Positions 27,234 to 35,893 of a DNA stretch of 56,429 nucleotides are shown here, piece by piece. The translations under genes and the position numbers were made by a program. The notes below the pieces were generated by a model that searched no databases, was not told the DNA's origin, and saw only the letters and a list, made by a program, of their open reading frames with translations. The stretch covers positions 1 through 56,429 of the forward strand of contig NZ_JAAVAU010000005.1 in NCBI RefSeq assembly GCF_014803895.1, in the 5' to 3' direction. This stretch comes from Lactobacillus sp. GTDB taxonomy: Bacteria > Bacillota > Bacilli > Lactobacillales > Lactobacillaceae. Each line of letters starts with the position of its first letter. Positions within the stretch are counted from its first letter, which is position 1.

Positions 27234-28064
27234 ATGAATATTTTATTTTGTGGCGATTCACACGCTGAAGATGGTGTCTTAATTACAACACTTTCACTCT
27301 TAAAACATGTTAAAGAGATACATATCTACGTTTTAACTATGGTTACAGCTAACGATAATAAGCAGTTTTATCCTTTTAGCTCTCAAGCAATTAACCTCAT
27401 TGAAAAAATCATTCAAAGAAAAAATCCTAAAAATACAATTAAACTTTTTGATATCACTGACCTTTATGAAGCGCAAGCTCCTAAGGTTAATCAAAATACC
27501 CGCTTCACGCCTTATGCAATGCTGCGCCTTTTTGCAGATCAGATTCCAGAAATACCTGACCGAATTCTTTACCTAGATGATGATATTATTATAAGGAAGA
27601 ATATCGATTCTTTTTATAATCAAAATCTTCATGATACAGAATTAGTAGGAATATTGGATTATTATGGCCGTTGGTTCTTCCACAATCGTTTAAGACCATT
27701 TGATTATATTAATTCTGGGGTCTTACTCTTAAATATGAAAGAGATAAAAAAGACAAACCTTTTTGCTCGTGTCCGTAAGCTAATGCAAACCAAAAAAATG
27801 TTTTTACCAGATCAAACAGCTATTAATAAATTAGCTAAAAAGAAGAAATATGCTCCTCGTAAGTATAATGAGCAAAGAAAACTTCATTCTAATACTGTAA
27901 TCCAGCACTTCACTACAAGCTTTAGATTTTTTCCAATTATTCATACCTTAACTGTAAAACCTTGGCAAGTTGATAAAATTCATAGTATCTTAAAGATTCA
28001 CGATTATGATGATATTTTAAATGAATACTTGAAGTTACAACCTTTATTAAAAAAGAAAGATTAA
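27234..28064 (+). CDS. Glycosyltransferase family 8 protein
   Basis: 276 residues. GT8 hallmarks: N-terminal NILFCGDSHAEDGVLITTLS fold start, metal-binding DDD in ILYLDDDIIIRK, YINSGVLLLNM, DQTAIN and a C-terminal HFTT-containing segment. GT8 enzymes are retaining transferases using UDP-sugars. The second gene of the cluster, 16 bases after the acyltransferase; cytoplasmic, acting on a lipid or surface-glycan intermediate by inference. Confidence 0.88.
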   Translation: MNILFCGDSHAEDGVLITTLSLLKHVKEIHIYVLTMVTANDNKQFYPFSSQAINLIEKIIQRKNPKNTIKLFDITDLYEAQAPKVNQNTRFTPYAMLRLFADQIPEIPDRILYLDDDIIIRKNIDSFYNQNLHDTELVGILDYYGRWFFHNRLRPFDYINSGVLLLNMKEIKKTNLFARVRKLMQTKKMFLPDQTAINKLAKKKKYAPRKYNEQRKLHSNTVIQHFTTSFRFFPIIHTLTVKPWQVDKIHSILKIHDYDDILNEYLKLQPLLKKKD

Positions 28065-28066
28065 AT

Positions 28067-29023
28067 ATGCAAACTATTCCAGTATTTTATACCATTAGTG
28101 ACAACTTCACTCAATATGCGGCAGTATCATTAAATTCTCTTGTTAAAAGAGTCAGTTCTAAAAATAATTATATTATTACCTTTTTGCATCAAGATTTAAC
28201 TTCTGATAGCATGGCAAATTTAAAAACATTTGAAAAAGAAAATGTAAAAATTGAATTCAAGCATATCGATGATAAATTAGTTAAACCTATAAAGAATACC
28301 GAAGGCAATTATCTTAGAGCTGACTTTTTTACAATGTCAATTTTTTACCGTTTATTTATCCCAGATTTATTCCCTCAATATGACAAGGGGATCTATCTTG
28401 ATGCTGATACGGTTGTTAATGATGATATTGCTAACTTGTACAACATTGACCTAGAAGAAAATTATTTTGGTGCGTGTGCTGATTTATCAGTCCGCTTTAT
28501 ACCAATCATGCAAAAGTATATTAAAGAGTGTCAAGGTATTTTTCCACCAGAAAAATATATTAATTCCGGTGTTCTTTTGCTTGATATGAAAGCTTTTAGA
28601 GATAAAAAGTTTTCTGATAGATTCTACTATTTAATTAACAAATATAATGTCCCAACAATTGAACCAGATCAATCATATCTAAACGAGATATGTGAAGACA
28701 AAATTAAATATCTTGATCCCAGTTGGGATGCAATGCCTAATGAAAATATGGAACCCATTAAAAATCCACACTTAGTGCACTACAATCTTTTCTTCAAGCC
28801 TTGGCATTTTCCAGATGTTCAATATCAGGAATACTTCTGGAACAGTGCAAAAGAAACGATGTACTATCAACAATTAAAAGATGAACTTAATAATTTCACC
28901 GACAAAGATCGAGCTAATGCCCGTAAAGGACTAAAACATATGCTTGGTAAAATTGATAGCATCAGAAACAGCCCTAACAGTTGGTTCCATATTAAAGAAC
29001 AAGGAGAGCGGGTTAAACTATGA
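28067..29023 (+). CDS. Glycosyltransferase family 8 protein (second)
   Basis: 318 residues. VFYTISDNFTQYAAVSLNSL start, metal motif YLDADTVV, YINSGVLLLDMKAF, PDQSYLN and HYNLFFKPWH are classic GT8 features. The C-terminal about 60 residues are charged and helical. It starts two bases after the previous stop and overlaps the following acyltransferase by four (ATGA), indicating tight translational coupling. It is only distantly similar to the preceding GT8, so the two may add different sugars. Confidence 0.9.
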   Translation: MQTIPVFYTISDNFTQYAAVSLNSLVKRVSSKNNYIITFLHQDLTSDSMANLKTFEKENVKIEFKHIDDKLVKPIKNTEGNYLRADFFTMSIFYRLFIPDLFPQYDKGIYLDADTVVNDDIANLYNIDLEENYFGACADLSVRFIPIMQKYIKECQGIFPPEKYINSGVLLLDMKAFRDKKFSDRFYYLINKYNVPTIEPDQSYLNEICEDKIKYLDPSWDAMPNENMEPIKNPHLVHYNLFFKPWHFPDVQYQEYFWNSAKETMYYQQLKDELNNFTDKDRANARKGLKHMLGKIDSIRNSPNSWFHIKEQGERVKL

Positions 29024-29883
29024 TAATTGGTGGAGACAGATTTAAAGTAATTGAAAATATTAAAAAAAATATTCAAAATAAAGCTTTTCATGCTAAAGCC
29101 GAAATTGGCGATCCCATTTTAAGCCAAGAAAAAAGCAAACAATTAGTAGAACATTTTTGGAAAGATAGTAAAAAATATTCCCATAAACTAGTAAATCTTT
29201 TTACTCGCGGGGCTTTTGACTTAGGAGCTCTTATCCTTACTTTAGGAGATAAGATTGATTCTACAAAGAACATTAAACATATCCCTAGTGCGATTATAAC
29301 CTCCAACCATTATAATCAATTTGATAGCTTACCAATTAAAAAATTAGCCCTAAAAGCACATAAGCGTCTTTTTATTATCGTAGAAGATACTAATCTACTT
29401 TTACCAGGATGGATTGGGTTCATGATGAAAAATATCGATAGTATTCCCTTAAGTAATAGCGTACGATATCTAGGACGTGAATTTCCAAAACATTTATCAA
29501 ATGCTTTTGCCAAAAAAAGCTGGGTTCTTATTTATCCTGAACAAGAGATGTGGTTCAATTATCGTAAACCACGCCCTGTTCAAAAGGGAGCCTACTACTA
29601 CGCTGCAAAATTAAATGTACCTATTATTTCCTGCTTTGTGGAACTTCAAGATAAATCAAGTTATGAAAAAAATCATCCTGAATTCCATAAAACTCGTCGT
29701 ATTCTCCACGTTTTGCCTACAATTTATCCAGACCCTAATTTAAGTGTTGACGAAAATGCACGTAGAATGCGCGATATTGATTATTCACAAAAGAAAAAAG
29801 CTTATGAACAAGCATACAATAAAAAGCTTGACTATACTTTTTCTTACGATGATATCGCTGGATTTATTCCTAAAAACAGATAA
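29020..29883 (+). CDS. PlsC-like acyltransferase family protein (second)
   Basis: 287 residues. Block I is TSNHYNQFDSLPI (NH-x4-D), block III is VLIYPEQEMWFNYRKPRP, again a variant of FPEG, shared with the first gene of the cluster and so suggesting a common type of acceptor. PRPVQKGAYYYAAKLNVPI resembles block IV. It overlaps the GT8 gene and ends within a terminator. Together the four genes look like a glycolipid or acylated glycan pathway. Confidence 0.82.
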   Translation: MIIGGDRFKVIENIKKNIQNKAFHAKAEIGDPILSQEKSKQLVEHFWKDSKKYSHKLVNLFTRGAFDLGALILTLGDKIDSTKNIKHIPSAIITSNHYNQFDSLPIKKLALKAHKRLFIIVEDTNLLLPGWIGFMMKNIDSIPLSNSVRYLGREFPKHLSNAFAKKSWVLIYPEQEMWFNYRKPRPVQKGAYYYAAKLNVPIISCFVELQDKSSYEKNHPEFHKTRRILHVLPTIYPDPNLSVDENARRMRDIDYSQKKKAYEQAYNKKLDYTFSYDDIAGFIPKNR

Positions 29884-29917
29884 AAAGTGTATCCCTAAAA
29901 TTGGGATACACTTTTTT
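29882..29917. terminator. Terminator of the acyltransferase/GT8 cluster
   Basis: A 14-bp stem (29882-29895 with 29903-29916) with T-run, overlapping the stop codon on one side and the convergent PepSY gene end on the other. Confidence 0.9.
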
Positions 29918-30755
29918 AGTCCTTATCATTATTTGTATCTTTTTCTACCTTAATTACTTCTTTAGTTATAGCATTAATTTCTACTTCAGTTTCAGTAGAG
30001 TTATTCAATAATTCTACTGACCAAATCCATTTTCCATCTTCTTTTTCTAATTTACTTTCTACCACCGTTCCACTAGCATTCTTTTGTGCAATTTCAATTG
30101 CTTCTGTTGCCTTAATTACATTGCTAGAAACACTAGTATATCTTTCTTTTTTACTTTTATCACCATGTCTTGAATCTTTATCTTTTAATTTATCCTTTTT
30201 AGTACTTAAAACTTTCTTACTTGCGGCATCAATCTCTACCTTAGTTTTATTAGAACCATCTACTAATTCTACATTCCAAATAGCTTTGCCATCTTCAGTT
30301 TCTAAAGTCCATTCAACTGCAGTTCCACTAGCATTTTTTTGTGCAATTTCACTAGCTTCATCGCGACTGATTAACTTACTTAAATCTAAGGCCACATTTT
30401 TATCATCTTTATCTAAATTTTCACTTCTTGAAGTTAAAACCTTACCCGTTTCTGCATCTACATCTACACGGTATTCTTTACTTGAGTCAAATCCTTCAAT
30501 AGTATAAACATAAGTACCACGGTGAGCTTCTAATTCAATTGACTCAATTGATTTATTACCATATTTTTCAGTAAACTTTTCAATAGCTTGTTGTTGAGTA
30601 ATTTTAATCTTAGAAGTACTTACTTTACTTTTAGTAACTTGAGTAGAACTATCTGATGCATTAACATAGTTATTCGCTACTACAGTTGTACCTCCAACAG
30701 CTAATCCTAAAACTGCAGCGGCAAGTGATAGTTTCTTTAAATTAATAGTTTTCAT
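29916..30755 (-). CDS. Secreted/anchored protein with three PepSY domains
   Basis: 279 residues. N-terminal signal or anchor (about 7-28), then three PepSY-like units (about 50-112, 120-185, 208-272), each of the form AIEIAQKNASG...W...VEIDA. PepSY domains occur as protease inhibitors or in surface proteins; function here is inferred only. It has a promoter/operator nearly identical to that of the 184-residue paralog and sits beside a two-component system, suggesting control by it. Confidence 0.85.
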   Translation of the reverse strand: MKTINLKKLSLAAAVLGLAVGGTTVVANNYVNASDSSTQVTKSKVSTSKIKITQQQAIEKFTEKYGNKSIESIELEAHRGTYVYTIEGFDSSKEYRVDVDAETGKVLTSRSENLDKDDKNVALDLSKLISRDEASEIAQKNASGTAVEWTLETEDGKAIWNVELVDGSNKTKVEIDAASKKVLSTKKDKLKDKDSRHGDKSKKERYTSVSSNVIKATEAIEIAQKNASGTVVESKLEKEDGKWIWSVELLNNSTETEVEINAITKEVIKVEKDTNNDKD

Positions 30756-30806
30756 AAATTAATCCTTCTTTCGTCTAAACATTTATCTCGTTCAATTTAT
30801 ATATTT

Positions 30807-30871
30807 AGTTTACGAAAAAAGTAGCTTTTAAAAACCAAAATTAGATGTAAATCAAATGAAGATTTCTTCAT
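30807..30871 (-). promoter_or_regulatory. PepSY promoter/operator A
   Basis: Contains a 16-bp palindrome ATGAAGATTTCTTCAT (30856-30871), an 11-bp-period direct repeat (30839-30860 read on the minus strand: TTCATTTGATT, TACATCTAATT), and a weak -10 TAAACT (30807-30812). No good -35, as in activator-dependent promoters. Matches operator B. Confidence 0.6.
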
Positions 30872-30883
30872 TTTTAATCTCTA

Positions 30884-30919
30884 AAAAAATAACACCCTCT
30901 AACTCAAGGGTGTTATTTT
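30884..30919 (-). terminator. Terminator of the 184-residue PepSY gene
   Basis: A 12-bp stem AAATAACACCCT/AGGGTGTTATTT (30887-30898 with 30907-30918); the minus strand runs into U-rich sequence. Confidence 0.85.
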
Positions 30920-30921
30920 GT

Positions 30922-31476
30922 CTAGTTATCTTTCTCTACACTAATTACCTTTTTGGTTAATGTATTAATTTCTACTTCAGTACCGTTAACAAATTCTACT
31001 ACCCAAACAGATTTACCATTTTCTTTTTCTAAAGTCCATTTCACAGCCTTACCACTTGCATGCTTTTTTGCAATCTTAGTCGCACTAGACCGACTAATTG
31101 CCTTCTTTAAATTAACCGCACTCTTGTGATCGGTAGTATCTAATTTTTCACTCTTTGAGCTAATAATTTTACCCGTTTTAGCATTAATCTTAACTTCATA
31201 TTCTTTAGTTTTATCAAAGCCATCAACGATATAAACATATTTATTTCCACTTGGCTTCAAACTAATTGATTCAATAGATTTATTACCAAACTTTTGAGTA
31301 AATTTCTTTACAGCCTGAGTTCTAGTAAGTTTTATTTGGGAAGTACTTGTGGCTGCTTGGACAATTGTAGTTCCAGACGTACTTTTTAAACTTCCAATTG
31401 TAATTGCACTTCCACCTACTGCTAAACCTAAAATTGCTACAGTTGCAGATAATTTCTTGTTAATATTCTTGAACAT
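30922..31476 (-). CDS. Secreted/anchored protein with two PepSY domains
   Basis: 184 residues. Signal/anchor (about 8-30), then two PepSY units (about 48-110 and 120-182), very similar to the first two-thirds of the 279-residue neighbour (shared QKFGNKSIESI and RSSATKIAKKHASG-like segments), so the two arose by duplication. AGAGG precedes the ATG. It lies behind the histidine kinase gene, with its own promoter overlapping the kinase stop. Confidence 0.87.
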   Translation of the reverse strand: MFKNINKKLSATVAILGLAVGGSAITIGSLKSTSGTTIVQAATSTSQIKLTRTQAVKKFTQKFGNKSIESISLKPSGNKYVYIVDGFDKTKEYEVKINAKTGKIISSKSEKLDTTDHKSAVNLKKAISRSSATKIAKKHASGKAVKWTLEKENGKSVWVVEFVNGTEVEINTLTKKVISVEKDN

Positions 31477-31530
31477 AATTCTTTATACCTCTTTTTATAT
31501 TCTAATTCGTCTCACTTAATTTCTATATTT

Positions 31531-31595
31531 ATTATACGAGGAAACTAACTTTTAAAAGTCAAAATTATATATAGATTAAATGAAGATTTCTTCAT
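31531..31595 (-). promoter_or_regulatory. PepSY promoter/operator B
   Basis: The same palindrome ATGAAGATTTCTTCAT (31580-31595) and direct repeat (31563-31584: TTCATTTAATC, TATATATAATT), with perfect -10 TATAAT (31531-31536). Spacing from repeat to -10 is 26 bases, identical to operator A. It overlaps the kinase stop codon. Confidence 0.65.
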
Positions 31596-32953
31596 TTTTC
31601 GTAAGGAAGATAAATAGTAAAGATCATGCCGTTAGGGTGATTGGCGCTAAGTTTGATTTGTCCATGATATTCATCTACTACTTTTTTTACAATTGCTAAC
31701 CCTAAACCAGTACCCGAAATTTTATTAGAATGTGCTTGATCCTCACGGAAAAAACGATCAAAAATTTTATTATAATTTTCTTTTTTAATACCTTGCCCTT
31801 CGTCTTTTACCTTCAAGACTAAACCTTTATTTTTAGATTTTAAACTTAAAAATATTGGTGTACCTTTTTGAGAATATTTTGCTGCATTTTCTAATAAATT
31901 ATGGATTAAATGACGAAAATCAGTTAATTTAATTGCATAAAATAACTCATTAGGCGACTTCAATTGGACGTGACGATGAAATTCTTGCCATATTAATTCA
32001 CATTCATTCTTTATTACTCCTACTAAATCAATTTTTTCAATTGCTGCAGATTTCCCTTGTCCTCGCCCTAACTCAAGCAATTCATTAACTAATTCCTGCA
32101 TTCTCAAGGATTCTGAATCAATATACTCAAGTGACTTATCTATAATTTCAGGATTACTTTTTCCTCGCCTTTTAATAAGACCTACATGGCCTCGAATAGC
32201 TGCTATAGGTGTTTTTAATTCATGCGAAGCATCTGTTACAAATTGATGTTCTCTTTGCATTGCTTGGTATTGCGAATCCAGCAAACTATTAAAAGATTGA
32301 GCCAGATGTTTAATTTCTACTGGTTGCTGAGGAACTGAAATAGTTTTATTTTGACTTTTATTATTATTTTGAATTTGAAGAATTTCATGATCCATTTTTT
32401 CTAAAGAAAAACTCCACTTTTTAGCAAATCTTCTTATCAGAGGAATACAAAGCAAAATGGCTCCTAAATTCAAAACAATCATTGTAATGAGTAACTGAAT
32501 AACAAGCTGAAAGAGACCATCAACATTTAAGGCAACTGTTACCTTATATCCCCATACATTAGACTGTTCTAAATAATAAACACTCCTTGAGGCAAAAAAA
32601 ACATTATTGTAATGACGACTGGTATCTACTTTTTTAAAAAGTTTGTCCCCATCCTCAGAATAAAAAGTTTTTTCTTTGGGCGTCACAATTTTAATTGCAT
32701 CATCATCCTGACGGGCAATATAGGCATCTAACAAAGTATCCCATTTAATATTATCGTGATCGTGATGTCCACGCTCTTCAACATTATCTTTAACATTTTC
32801 AATTAATTCATGAGCTTGCTTTTGGGCAGTTTGATAAACAAAAATCGTTGAAATAATAACAAATGCTAAATTTACAATAAACAAAATTGCGATAAATAAT
32901 TTTAAAAACAAACTTGTTAATTGCTGAGCAGTGGTCCTAGTTTTTTTAGTCAT
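31592..32953 (-). CDS. Sensor histidine kinase of the PepSY cluster
   Basis: 453 residues from ATG 32953, which overlaps the regulator stop by eight bases; a TTG three codons earlier is possible. Two membrane segments (about 18-41 and 150-173) enclose an extracellular sensor of about 105 residues rich in His/Asp (GHHDHDN). Then HAMP-like linker, HisKA with H244 (SHELKTPIAAIRG), and HATPase with DEGQGIKKEN and GTGLGLAIVKK. The His-rich stretch might bind metal; inference. Resembles the B. subtilis YkoH type, also next to a PepSY gene. Confidence 0.93.
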   Translation of the reverse strand: MTKKTRTTAQQLTSLFLKLFIAILFIVNLAFVIISTIFVYQTAQKQAHELIENVKDNVEERGHHDHDNIKWDTLLDAYIARQDDDAIKIVTPKEKTFYSEDGDKLFKKVDTSRHYNNVFFASRSVYYLEQSNVWGYKVTVALNVDGLFQLVIQLLITMIVLNLGAILLCIPLIRRFAKKWSFSLEKMDHEILQIQNNNKSQNKTISVPQQPVEIKHLAQSFNSLLDSQYQAMQREHQFVTDASHELKTPIAAIRGHVGLIKRRGKSNPEIIDKSLEYIDSESLRMQELVNELLELGRGQGKSAAIEKIDLVGVIKNECELIWQEFHRHVQLKSPNELFYAIKLTDFRHLIHNLLENAAKYSQKGTPIFLSLKSKNKGLVLKVKDEGQGIKKENYNKIFDRFFREDQAHSNKISGTGLGLAIVKKVVDEYHGQIKLSANHPNGMIFTIYLPYEK

Positions 32954-33647
32954 CCAAATCAAGCTTTCTTAGACAATAACCGTAGCCACGAATAGTTTTT
33001 ATTAAATCACGGTATAATCCGAGTTTATTTCTTAAGGTTCTAATATAAACATCAACAGTATTAGTTTGTCCCACAAAGTCATACCCCCAGACTACATCTA
33101 ACAATTCATCCCTACTTTTAACTTTTTCTGGATCTTTCATCAACTCTGCCATTAAAGCAAACTCTTTGGGAGTAAGATAGATATTTTCCTCCCCACATTC
33201 AAACTTATGATTAACCAAATCAAGCTTTAATACACTAAACCTCAAAACATTTGTAACCGTATTTTCACGTTTCTTCTCTTTTTCAAGACGACGCAAAACT
33301 ACTCGAATTCGTGCAAATAATTCCTCTATTTCAAAAGGCTTAGTCATATAATCATCTAATCCTTGATCAAGCGCATTACTGATATCACTCGCCTGATTTT
33401 TAGCCGTCAACATGATAATCGGTACATCACTTTTTTTACGAATTCTTCTCAATACCGTTAAACCATCGTATACAGGTAACATCCAGTCAAGTAAGATAAG
33501 AGTTGGTTTGTCTTTCTCAAACATTTCTAAAGCTTCTTGACCATTTTGGGCCCAAATTACTTGATAACCTTCTAATTCCAATTCAGTTTGTATAAAACTT
33601 GCTAAGCTTTCTTCATCTTCTACTAATAAAATCTTGATATTATCCAT
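32946..33647 (-). CDS. OmpR-family response regulator of the PepSY cluster
   Basis: 233 residues. Receiver with E10/D11, phospho-acceptor D54 and Lys in DDYMTKPF, then a winged-helix DNA-binding domain (TVDVYIRTLRNKLG, TIRGYGYCL). Translationally coupled to the kinase. A direct repeat with 11-bp period in the two PepSY promoters is the kind of site OmpR-type regulators bind, so they are proposed targets. AAAGGA precedes the ATG. Confidence 0.95.
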   Translation of the reverse strand: MDNIKILLVEDEESLASFIQTELELEGYQVIWAQNGQEALEMFEKDKPTLILLDWMLPVYDGLTVLRRIRKKSDVPIIMLTAKNQASDISNALDQGLDDYMTKPFEIEELFARIRVVLRRLEKEKKRENTVTNVLRFSVLKLDLVNHKFECGEENIYLTPKEFALMAELMKDPEKVKSRDELLDVVWGYDFVGQTNTVDVYIRTLRNKLGLYRDLIKTIRGYGYCLRKLDLDD

Positions 33648-33686
33648 AAGTTAGTCCTTTAGTAATTATTATTATCTTAACTATAC

Positions 33687-33712
33687 TAAAAAAGCAGCCC
33701 GAAGGGACTGCT
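33687..33712 (-). terminator. Terminator of the PepSY lipoprotein gene
   Basis: AGCAGCCC/GGACTGCT stem (33693-33700 with 33705-33712, one G-U on the minus strand), loop of four, U-run on the minus strand. It separates the lipoprotein gene from the regulator. Confidence 0.85.
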
Positions 33713-33725
33713 AATTATTTAACTT

Positions 33726-34382
33726 TTAATTATCATGCTCGCTAGTAAGGACCTTCTTATTAATTGCATCAATCTTAACCTCAGTCCTGTGGATGCCAGA
33801 TTCAACAGTAATATCCCACTCTGGACGACCAGTATTTTCATCCATTTCAAGATCCCATTCAATAGCACTACCACTGCCAACATGCTTTTCAGCAAGTTTA
33901 CCCGCTTCAGAACGGCTAATTACTTTAGAAAGATCCAAGCCTTTTTGATTATGTTCATCTGAATCTAAGGCTTCAGACTTAGAATTAATTTCCTTACCAG
34001 TTACAGCGTCAATTGTTAGTTCATGTTCCTTCTTGGAATCAAAACCATCGATTGAATAGACATAAGCTGAACCACTAAGTTTTAAATCAATGCTCTTTAT
34101 TTTACTATCGGCAAACTTCTTATTAAACATATCAACTGCCTCAGATTGGCTCACTTTAATAGTAGCACTTTCTTTTTTAGCAGTTGATTCATTTACTGAA
34201 GAGGACGAGGAGGAACTTGAACTACTACTTTCTGAACTAGATTTACTTGAGTTAGATTTTGTAGATGATTGGCTAGAAGTTGAATTAGTGTTATTAGAAC
34301 TACATGCCACAGTTCCCATAACCAAAGCAGCCCCAAGAGCTACCCCACTTAAAAGTTTTACCCACTTTGTATTTTTAGACAT
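33726..34382 (-). CDS. PepSY-domain lipoprotein
   Basis: 218 residues. Lipoprotein signal with lipobox ending VAC (Cys 27), a serine-rich linker (about 28-67), and two PepSY units (about 75-135 and 150-215). Third PepSY protein at this locus, but its upstream region lacks the palindrome found before the other two, so it may be constitutive or differently controlled. Being anchored outside the membrane it could interact with the sensor kinase. Confidence 0.9.
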   Translation of the reverse strand: MSKNTKWVKLLSGVALGAALVMGTVACSSNNTNSTSSQSSTKSNSSKSSSESSSSSSSSSSSVNESTAKKESATIKVSQSEAVDMFNKKFADSKIKSIDLKLSGSAYVYSIDGFDSKKEHELTIDAVTGKEINSKSEALDSDEHNQKGLDLSKVISRSEAGKLAEKHVGSGSAIEWDLEMDENTGRPEWDITVESGIHRTEVKIDAINKKVLTSEHDN

Positions 34383-34495
34383 TATATTTCCTTTCTAAAA
34401 CACTTTTATGCAGCATTTAACCGCTTTCGTAAGTTATAATATTATTGTAATATTAATTATTAGCAGGTGCTATTTTTAAGATTCTGGAGGAAAAT

Positions 34496-34831
34496 ATGAA
34501 TACACCACAACAAAGAAATACTTTTTGGATAATCGCATTAATTTTAATCATTCTGAGTATTTTTGTACCTAACTACTCATCTTGGTATTTTCCAGTTAAT
34601 TTAGTAACTCTTGTAGTTATCTACATTTACTACTTTATAATGATTAAAAGTCAGCAATATGGTTGGGCAATCTTTGAAGCTGCAATATCTGCTATTTGGT
34701 TTGATAGCTATTTCAAAGCACCATTTGGTTCACCAAAAACTATTGCTATGTTCTTTGGTATCGTAGGAGTTATCTTAATGGTCATTGCCATTATTTTAGA
34801 TATTCAACAACATCGCCAAGAAAAAATGTAA
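34496..34831 (+). CDS. Small membrane protein, unknown function
   Basis: 111 residues, about four hydrophobic segments (12-25, 29-50, 56-75, 84-104) and a short charged C terminus. GGAGG precedes the ATG. No recognised motif. Divergent from the PepSY lipoprotein gene and followed by a terminator, so transcribed alone. Confidence 0.75.
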   Translation: MNTPQQRNTFWIIALILIILSIFVPNYSSWYFPVNLVTLVVIYIYYFIMIKSQQYGWAIFEAAISAIWFDSYFKAPFGSPKTIAMFFGIVGVILMVIAIILDIQQHRQEKM

Positions 34832-34835
34832 AAGA

Positions 34836-34876
34836 AAAACTACTACTAAACAGTTAAAATGTTCGGTAGTAGTTTT
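34836..34876. terminator. Terminator between the small membrane gene and pepI
   Basis: AAAACTACTAC/GTAGTAGTTTT stem (34836-34846 with 34866-34876) with a 19-base loop that can extend the stem; T-runs on both sides. Confidence 0.8.
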
Positions 34877-34881
34877 TTAGT

Positions 34882-35796
34882 TTATTCGCCTTTAAATTTT
34901 CCGTCTTCAACTTCACGAATAAAATCAGCCAAGTGCTTATAATACACATCCGGGTTATCAACCATATGGTGGTGACCACCATCAGGAGTAGTAACTAAAC
35001 GTGAATTTGGAATTTCTTTCTGCATAGTCTTTGCAGTAGAAATTGGCATAGTTTCATTTTCACCAAAAGTAAGTAAAGTTGGAACCTTAATGTTCTTTAA
35101 TTTGTCTCTAAAATGCCAATCCTTCAATTTACCGGTAATTACAAATTCGTTATCACCTTGGAAAGCATTATAAACTGCACTACCACCAATATCCTTTAAG
35201 TGGTAAAGCTTAGAAGGTTGTTTTCTATCAACAAAGTTAATATTCAAAATTTGAACATCATCCTGATAGCGTTGATTATCATAGTCGCCTTTTTCTTCAC
35301 ATTCGTGCATAAAATCAATTTCAGTTTGAGGAAGCACCTCTTGTCTTCTTCTATTAACTGCATCAACATATTCATCAATTTCATCGACCATTGAAGAAAT
35401 AATAGCACCCTTAAGATGTTGCCCATACTTAACAGCATATTCTTGAACCAAAAGTCCACCCCAGCTTTGACCAATTAAATATATATTATCTAAGCCAAGC
35501 TTTTCACGAACTTCATCAACTTCATCTAAGAAATATTCATAAGTTAAGTACTTTTTGGCCACTTCAGGATCAGAATAATCAGGTTGATCAGAATATAACG
35601 AACCAAGTTGATCATACATTGTAACCTGTACATTCAAACCTTGCTTCTTCAATTGCTCAGCAGCATCTTCCCAGTATTCGTGATTACCACCTGGTCCACC
35701 ATGAAGAGCTAATAAATGAATATCACCTTCACCTTGAGTATTAGTCCATAAGTGATAGCCATTGTCTAAAGTAATAATTTTACTACCTGTCTTCAT
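34882..35796 (-). CDS. pepI: Proline iminopeptidase (alpha/beta hydrolase, S33)
   Basis: 304 residues, the usual length for lactobacillus PepI. It cleaves N-terminal proline from peptides. Oxyanion motif HGGPGGNHEYWED, nucleophile S111 in GQSWGG, and the catalytic His in GGHHHMVDNP near the C terminus. Cytoplasmic, no signal peptide. Useful in casein or peptide utilisation. Own terminator region on both sides. Confidence 0.93.
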   Translation of the reverse strand: MKTGSKIITLDNGYHLWTNTQGEGDIHLLALHGGPGGNHEYWEDAAEQLKKQGLNVQVTMYDQLGSLYSDQPDYSDPEVAKKYLTYEYFLDEVDEVREKLGLDNIYLIGQSWGGLLVQEYAVKYGQHLKGAIISSMVDEIDEYVDAVNRRRQEVLPQTEIDFMHECEEKGDYDNQRYQDDVQILNINFVDRKQPSKLYHLKDIGGSAVYNAFQGDNEFVITGKLKDWHFRDKLKNIKVPTLLTFGENETMPISTAKTMQKEIPNSRLVTTPDGGHHHMVDNPDVYYKHLADFIREVEDGKFKGE

Positions 35797-35854
35797 TAAA
35801 AAACTCCTTTATAATTGTTAGATATTAATATTCTATCTCAAATATATCTAAAAG

Positions 35855-35882
35855 AAAAAAGTCCGAGCTTTTAACTCGAACT
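35855..35882 (-). terminator. Terminator of the nitroreductase gene
   Basis: AGTCCGAG/CTCGAACT stem (35860-35867 with 35875-35882, one G-U on the minus strand), with a U-run on the minus strand. Confidence 0.8.
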
Positions 35883-35893
35883 AATTTTCATAA

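Noticed and set aside
30121..30507. 128-codon plus-strand frame opposite the PepSY gene
   Set aside because: Shadow frame of low-complexity Leu/Ser composition mirroring the repeats on the other strand.
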